A stretch of 9,292 nucleotides of DNA from an uncultured Eubacteriales bacterium (lineage in GTDB: Bacteria; Bacillota; Clostridia; Oscillospirales; Oscillospiraceae), in NCBI GenBank assembly GCA_958427375.1, contig CAUABY010000070.1:1-9292 (forward strand), in the 5' to 3' direction. Shown in pieces: positions 5,350 to 9,292 of this stretch. A program made the translations under genes and the position numbers. Position 1 is the stretch's first letter. Every line of letters begins with the position of its first letter. Under the pieces are notes generated by a model. That model ran no database searches. It had not been told where the DNA came from and saw only the letters and a program-made list of their open reading frames with translations.

Positions 5350-7338
5350 GTGAATAAAAATATGAAAAAGTTCGCCGAAGCGGGGAGCAGGGTGTATCTG
5401 GTGTTTCTTGTGATTTTCGCGGCGGCGGCGCTGTTTTTCAAAATGTACGAGCTGGCGGCGGCGGAGGCCGCGGTCATACTCGTGCTGCTCATATACGGCA
5501 TCATTGCGAAAAAGCGCAAGGAAAAGCAGTTAGCGCTGTATATTGAGGCTATAGCCTATGACTCGGAAAACGCCAAGAGCAACACCTTGATGAATTTCCC
5601 CCTGCCGGTGTCCGTTTTCCGGCTGGACGATTCGAGCATAGTCTGGGGCAACGAGATGTTTTTCGACATGTGCGGCGCGACCGGCGCTCGGCTCGATGCG
5701 CGCGTGGCGGACATGGTGCCGCAGTTCAGCACCCGGTGGCTGACCGAGGGGAAGAGACATTACCCCGGCCTGATTGAGATTGACGGACGCAAGTACCAGG
5801 TACACGGCAGCATCATCCGCGGTGAGAACTCCGACGCGGGCACGGCCGTTATGGCCATAACATATTGGGTGGATTTGACGGAGTATGACAACATCCGCAT
5901 CCGGTATGAGGACACGCGCCCCGTGGCGGGCGTTGTCGTCATAGATAATCTTGACGAGCTTTTCCGCGGCCAGCCCGACCGTATGAAAAACGACATCCGC
6001 GACGCGGTGGGCGACCGCCTGCGCCAGTGGTGTGATGAGTATGGCGGCATAATGCGCCGCTATGACCGCGACCGCTACCTTGTCATCTTTGAAAAGCAGG
6101 ATATTGAACATATGAAGCTCGACAAGTTCCGCATAACCGAGGAGATGCACGAGGTTGAAAGCCCCAACGGCGTGGATGCGACGGTCAGCATCGGCTTCGG
6201 CGTGGACGCGGCCAGCCTCAGCGAGGCGCTTTCGTTTGCGGATATCGCCATTGAGCTTGCAATCTCGCGCGGCGGTGACCAGACGGTTATAAAGGATAGG
6301 CTCAGCTTTGAGTTCTTCGGTGGGCGCGGCCTTGAGGTCGACAAGCGCAACAAGGTCAAATCCCGCGTCATGGCCAATACCCTCGCCGAAATCATGCGCG
6401 ACTCAAGCAAGGTCTTTGTCATGGGTCACCGCTTTGCCGACCTTGACAGCGTCGGCGCGGCGGTGGGCGTGTGCAGCATTGCGCGAAAGTGCGGAGTGCG
6501 CGCCAGTATAGTTATCGACATAAATAAAAACGCCTCTCACGCGCTTATTGACATGCTGCGCGCGGAGCCGGAGTATAAAGACGCGTTTATAAGCCCACAG
6601 GACGCGCTCTTGCGCGCTGACGGCAGAACGCTGCTCGTAATTGTGGATACGAACCGCCCGGAGCAGGTTGAAAATGCGGAGCTTCTCTCCGTGTGCAGCA
6701 AGGTCGCCGTTATCGACCACCACCGCATTGCCGCAACCTATATCCAAAACGCGGCCCTCGGCTTTACCGACCCCTCGGCATCCTCGGCCTGTGAGCTTTT
6801 GGTGGAGCTTCTGGAAGAGCTTATCGACCATGGCGAGCTTTTGAAATGCGAGGCGGACGCGCTGCTCTCCGGCATAGTTTTGGACACCAAGAGCTTTACC
6901 ATACGCACGGGTGACCGCACGTTTGAGTCGGCGGCGTATCTGCGCCGCGCGGGGGCTGACACCACCGAGGTAAAGAAGCTTTTGCAGACCGGCATGACCG
7001 ACACTATCGCCAGATACAAAATCATGCAGAGCGCTGAGCTCTACCGCGGCGTGGCCGTGGCCGCGCCTACCGAGCCGCAGGACAGAATCGTCGTAGCGCA
7101 GGCGGCGGATGAGCTTTTGAATATCTCCGGCGTTGACGCGTCCATAGTAGTCGCACCGGACGGGCGCGGAGACATAATTGCCTCGGCGCGCTCAATAGGC
7201 GAGCTGAACGTGCAGCTCATCATGGAAAAGCTCGGCGGCGGCGGCAACAGAAGCGCGGCAGCCGTGCAGTTCAAAGACAAATCACTGCCCGAAGCCGTAC
7301 ACGCGGTTTATGCCGCGATTGATGACTATCTGGGCTGA
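5350..7338 (+). CDS. gdpP: GdpP-type cyclic-di-AMP phosphodiesterase
   Basis: This 662-residue membrane-bound enzyme cleaves c-di-AMP to pApA and so tunes potassium and osmolyte uptake, cell-wall stress and beta-lactam tolerance. Numbering is from the GTG. Two N-terminal helices (about 15-32 and 36-52) are followed by a PAS-like domain (about 75-175), a degenerate GGDEF domain (about 190-315, with RYDRDRYLVIF at the GGDEF position, as usual in this family), a DHH domain and a DHHA1 domain ending in GGGGNRSAA. Metal ligands are visible: H360, D364 and D366 in GHRFADLDS, D433 in VDTNRP, the D456-H457-H458 triad, and D512 in VLDTKSF. The GTG at 5350 has AGGAGG at 5336-5341 with an 8-base spacing and gives the usual short basic N-terminus; the frame open from 5260 would add 30 atypical residues. 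It is first in an operon with rplI and dnaB. Confidence 0.95.
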   Translation: MNKNMKKFAEAGSRVYLVFLVIFAAAALFFKMYELAAAEAAVILVLLIYGIIAKKRKEKQLALYIEAIAYDSENAKSNTLMNFPLPVSVFRLDDSSIVWGNEMFFDMCGATGARLDARVADMVPQFSTRWLTEGKRHYPGLIEIDGRKYQVHGSIIRGENSDAGTAVMAITYWVDLTEYDNIRIRYEDTRPVAGVVVIDNLDELFRGQPDRMKNDIRDAVGDRLRQWCDEYGGIMRRYDRDRYLVIFEKQDIEHMKLDKFRITEEMHEVESPNGVDATVSIGFGVDAASLSEALSFADIAIELAISRGGDQTVIKDRLSFEFFGGRGLEVDKRNKVKSRVMANTLAEIMRDSSKVFVMGHRFADLDSVGAAVGVCSIARKCGVRASIVIDINKNASHALIDMLRAEPEYKDAFISPQDALLRADGRTLLVIVDTNRPEQVENAELLSVCSKVAVIDHHRIAATYIQNAALGFTDPSASSACELLVELLEELIDHGELLKCEADALLSGIVLDTKSFTIRTGDRTFESAAYLRRAGADTTEVKKLLQTGMTDTIARYKIMQSAELYRGVAVAAPTEPQDRIVVAQAADELLNISGVDASIVVAPDGRGDIIASARSIGELNVQLIMEKLGGGGNRSAAAVQFKDKSLPEAVHAVYAAIDDYLG

Positions 7339-7363
7339 ATAAATCAGATTAAGGAGATAAATT

Positions 7364-7810
7364 ATGAAAGTTATATTCAATGTTGATGTTAAAGGTCAGG
7401 GCAAAAAGGGCGAGCTGAAGGAGGTCTCTTCAGGCTATGCCAGAAACTACCTCCTCCCGCGCAACCTCGCGACCGAGGCCACGCCCGACAATCTCAACGC
7501 TTTCAAGCTCAAGGAGAAAGCCAAGGCTGCGCAGATAGCCAAGGAAAAGGCGCAGGCGGCGGAGTACGCGGCCAGGCTCGGCGGCGTGCAGGTCACAATC
7601 CGCGCCAAGGCGGGCGCGAACGGCAAGCTCTTCGGCGCAGTCACCTCTCAGGAAATCTCCGACGCGCTCAAGGAGCAGTTTGGAATGGAGATTGAGAAGA
7701 ACAAGATAGTTCAGGCCGAGCCTATCAAGAGCTACGGCAGCTACACCGTCAAGGCCAAGCTCGGATATGAGGTCAGCGGCAGCATAAACGTGCTTGTCGT
7801 TGAAGGCTGA
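7364..7810 (+). CDS. rplI: 50S ribosomal protein L9
   Basis: This 148-residue protein, normal for the family, binds 23S rRNA near the L1 stalk and limits frameshifting and stalled-ribosome collisions. The N-terminal domain carries the conserved rRNA-binding block G-Q-G-K-K-G-E (12-18), V-S-S-G-Y-A-R-N-Y-L-L-P and A-T. A long connecting helix rich in Lys, Ala and Glu (about 43-75) leads to the C-terminal domain with G-K-L-F-G-A-V-T-S and I-K-S-Y-G-S-Y. The ATG follows AAGGAGATAAATT, a strong ribosome binding site, 25 bases after the gdpP stop, so the two are co-transcribed. The order gdpP-rplI-dnaB is conserved in Firmicutes. Confidence 0.97.
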   Translation: MKVIFNVDVKGQGKKGELKEVSSGYARNYLLPRNLATEATPDNLNAFKLKEKAKAAQIAKEKAQAAEYAARLGGVQVTIRAKAGANGKLFGAVTSQEISDALKEQFGMEIEKNKIVQAEPIKSYGSYTVKAKLGYEVSGSINVLVVEG

Positions 7811-7820
7811 TAGAGGCTTT

Positions 7821-7891
7821 GTAGCAGAATCCGCACGCATCCCGCCAGCGAGTGCGGATGCGCGCGAAGTACCACGCGCCAATTCGGCTAC
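7821..7891 (+). promoter_or_regulatory. Candidate three-way-junction RNA between rplI and dnaB
   Basis: The 100-base gap between rplI and dnaB folds on paper into a closed three-way junction. The closing stem pairs GTAGC-A-GAA (7821-7829) with TTC-G-GCTAC (7883-7891), one mismatch in nine positions. Arm 1 pairs ATCCGCAC (7829-7836) with GTGCGGAT (7852-7859), 8 bp perfect, sharing one base with the closing stem. Arm 2 pairs GCGCG (7862-7866) with CGCGC (7875-7879). No U-tract follows, so it is not an ordinary terminator. It matches no structured RNA I recognise. It could be a cis-regulatory leader for dnaB, a processing site or a decayed repeat element. Confidence 0.4.
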
Positions 7892-7911
7892 TTGAAAGGA
7901 AACACTTTCAA
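7892..7911 (+). promoter_or_regulatory. Hairpin sequestering the dnaB ribosome binding site and start
   Basis: TTGAAAG (7892-7898) pairs perfectly with CTTTCAA (7905-7911) around GAAACA. The stem and loop contain the only plausible ribosome binding site, AAAGGAA, and the last paired base is the A of the dnaB ATG. It begins directly after the three-way-junction candidate. The stem is AU-rich and weak, so it may act as a modest brake on translation or be invaded by ribosomes arriving from rplI. Confidence 0.4.
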
Positions 7912-9248
7912 TGGATGAACTTTTAGGCAGAAAAGTGCCCCATTCCGCCCCGGCGGAACAGGCGGTCGTTGGCTCGATGCTGATTGACCCGCGCTGTGTT
8001 CCGGATGTCATGGAGAGGCTCAAGGGCGACGAATTTTATATCAAGCTCAACCGCGATATCTATGAGACTATGGCCGCGATGTTTGCCTATGGCCAGACGA
8101 TAGACCCTGTTACCGTCCTTGACCAGATGAAGGTCAGGGGCGTTTACACGGACGACTGCGACAGCTATATGGCAGAGATCATGCGCATCACGCCCACGGC
8201 CTCAAACGTCATGGAGTACGCCGCCATCGTGCGTGACCGCGCGCTTTTGCGCCGTCTGGGCGAAACGGCGGACGAGATAAACAACATGGTGTACGAGGGC
8301 TCAGGCGAGGCGGAGACCATGCTCGAAGCCGCCGAGCGCAAGATATACGCACTGCGTCAGGGGCGCAATGTCGGCGGGCTGATGCCCGTTTCCGCCGTTG
8401 TGCAGAACGTATTTGACGAGCTGAGCGAGGCGGCGGCCTCCGGCAGTAAGATACCGGGCATGAGCACCGGCCTTACCGACCTCGACAACAAAATACTCGG
8501 CCTCAATAAGTCTGAGCTCATCCTTATCGCCGCGCGTCCCGGTATGGGCAAAACCAGCATTGCGCTCAATATTGCGCTCAATGCCGCCTTGACGCTGCAT
8601 AAGACTGTGGCAATGTTCTCTCTTGAAATGTCGCGTGAGCAGCTTGTCACGCGCCTTTTGTCGCGCGCAGCCTTTGTGCCGGGCCAAAATCTGCTTACCG
8701 GTCAGCTCACGGAGCAGCAGTGGCGCTCCATTGCGGACGCGGCGCAGGCGCTCAGCGCAACCGATATAAGGATAGATGACAACCCCATGCTCACCGTCTC
8801 CGACATGAACGCGCAGTGCCGCCGCGTGCCGAATCTTGACCTTGTTGTCATAGACTATCTTCAGCTCATGCAGTCCGCGGGCAGCGGGCACAGCTGGTCG
8901 AACGAGAGCCGCACACAGGCAGTCAGTGACATCAGCCGCATGATGAAAATAATGGCGAAAGAGCTGAATGTGCCCGTCGTGTGCCTTTCCCAGCTCTCCC
9001 GTGCCAACGAATCACGCACGGACAAGCGCCCCATGCTCTCCGATCTGCGTGAGTCCGGCGCAATCGAGCAGGATGCTGACGTTGTTATCGGCCTTTACCG
9101 CGATGGTTATTATAATAAAGAGTGCGAGGACCCCAATCTCGCCGAGGCGATAGTGCTGAAAAACCGCAAGGGCGAGACGGGCACCGTGCCGCTCGCGTGG
9201 CTGCCGGAGTACACCTCTTTCGGCTCGGTGAGCAAACGCGATGAATAA
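7911..9248 (+). CDS. dnaB: Replicative DNA helicase DnaB
   Basis: This 445-residue hexameric helicase unwinds DNA 5' to 3' on the lagging strand and binds primase through its N-terminal domain (about 10-110, beginning H-S-x-x-A-E-Q-A-V-V-G-S). A linker (about 150-180) leads to the RecA-like ATPase domain: Walker A ARPGMGKTS (208-216) with K214, the catalytic glutamate in FSLEM (E239), Walker B LVVIDYLQLM (311-320) with D315, the sensor CLSQLSRANESR (358-369), SDLRESGAIEQDADVV (377-392) and the arginine-finger region KNRKGETG (417-424). Length is typical and no intein is present. The ribosome binding site AAAGGAA lies inside a small hairpin. dnaB is third in the operon after rplI and overlaps the start of the next gene by 8 bases. 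Confidence 0.97.
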   Translation: MDELLGRKVPHSAPAEQAVVGSMLIDPRCVPDVMERLKGDEFYIKLNRDIYETMAAMFAYGQTIDPVTVLDQMKVRGVYTDDCDSYMAEIMRITPTASNVMEYAAIVRDRALLRRLGETADEINNMVYEGSGEAETMLEAAERKIYALRQGRNVGGLMPVSAVVQNVFDELSEAAASGSKIPGMSTGLTDLDNKILGLNKSELILIAARPGMGKTSIALNIALNAALTLHKTVAMFSLEMSREQLVTRLLSRAAFVPGQNLLTGQLTEQQWRSIADAAQALSATDIRIDDNPMLTVSDMNAQCRRVPNLDLVVIDYLQLMQSAGSGHSWSNESRTQAVSDISRMMKIMAKELNVPVVCLSQLSRANESRTDKRPMLSDLRESGAIEQDADVVIGLYRDGYYNKECEDPNLAEAIVLKNRKGETGTVPLAWLPEYTSFGSVSKRDE

Positions 9249-9292
9249 GCACATGGAAGAAAAACTGATACTCCCAGAGGATGCGGGGCGCA
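9241..9292 (+). CDS. N-terminal fragment of the next operon gene, product uncertain
   Basis: An ATG at 9241, overlapping the end of dnaB by 8 bases, opens a frame to the window edge reading MNKHMEEKLILPEDAGR. GGTGAG at 9229-9234 is a plausible ribosome binding site; the in-frame ATG at 9253 is the alternative. The overlap implies translational coupling with dnaB. In some Firmicutes a tRNA(Ile)-lysidine synthetase (tilS) lies near dnaB, and the L-P-x-x-x-G-R opening could precede its SGGxDS motif, but that motif lies outside the window and the assignment is only a guess. Confidence 0.5.
   Translation, partial: MNKHMEEKLILPEDAGR

Noticed and set aside
5530..6150. A 206-residue minus-strand frame inside gdpP
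   Set aside because: Antisense shadow of a GC-rich gene with strong codon bias. There is no promoter, and gdpP is unambiguous on the other strand.
7829..7859. The 8-bp hairpin after rplI as an intrinsic terminator
   Set aside because: It has no U-tract on either strand and lies inside an operon; it fits better as an arm of the three-way junction.
7430..8023. A 197-residue minus-strand frame across rplI and dnaB
   Set aside because: It runs antisense through two conserved genes and the intergenic structured region. It has no recognisable domain and is a shadow.
8301..8891. A 196-residue minus-strand frame inside dnaB
   Set aside because: Shadow of dnaB, with no motif of its own and no ribosome binding site.
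1..9292. CRISPR array, tRNA, rRNA, transposase or phage genes
   Set aside because: No direct-repeat array, cloverleaf, rRNA motif, transposase or integrase motif was seen on either strand.

Overview
The window looks like chromosomal DNA from a GC-rich member of the Clostridia, most likely an Oscillospiraceae-type gut or rumen Firmicute. The reasons are strong AGGAGG-type ribosome binding sites, sigma-A promoters with 17-bp spacers, the Firmicute gene order gdpP-rplI-dnaB, GTG and TTG starts, and AT-rich promoter islands between GC-rich genes. The genus cannot be fixed from the sequence alone.

Layout. (1) Positions 1-372, minus strand: the first 15 codons of a probable carboxymuconolactone decarboxylase-family gene. 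It is preceded by a leader of three abutting hairpins and a promoter with a 19-bp dyad-containing spacer, typical of MerR-family activation. (2) Positions 373-820: a graveyard of gene ends. It holds a two-helix membrane protein on the minus strand that lost its 5' part, joined to the C-terminal tail of a TetR-type regulator on the plus strand, which is followed by a second unrelated-looking protein tail. (3) Positions 837-2482, minus strand: a two-gene operon encoding a membrane-anchored alpha/beta hydrolase and then an isochorismatase-type cysteine hydrolase, with a clear promoter and terminator. (4) Positions 2525-4062, minus strand: a MATE efflux gene with a TTG start and its own terminator and promoter. 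(5) Positions 4080-5105, minus strand: a sugar-phosphate nucleotidyltransferase with a C-terminal remnant of a phosphohexomutase domain. (6) Positions 5223-9292, plus strand and divergent: the core operon gdpP (c-di-AMP phosphodiesterase), rplI (ribosomal protein L9), dnaB (replicative helicase) and the first codons of an overlapping further gene.

The plus-strand half is conserved housekeeping DNA: second-messenger turnover, translation and replication, in an order seen across Firmicutes. The minus-strand half is accessory: efflux, small hydrolases, sugar nucleotide chemistry and decaying regulators.

I see no phage, CRISPR, insertion sequence, tRNA or rRNA. The items most worth a second look are: the nucleotidyltransferase whose phosphomutase half appears reduced to its last domain; a foldable three-way-junction RNA between rplI and dnaB, followed directly by a hairpin that buries the dnaB ribosome binding site; the MerR-type promoter with its possible switch-like leader; and the mosaic of truncated genes at 573-820. 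None of these amounts to a demonstrated new system.
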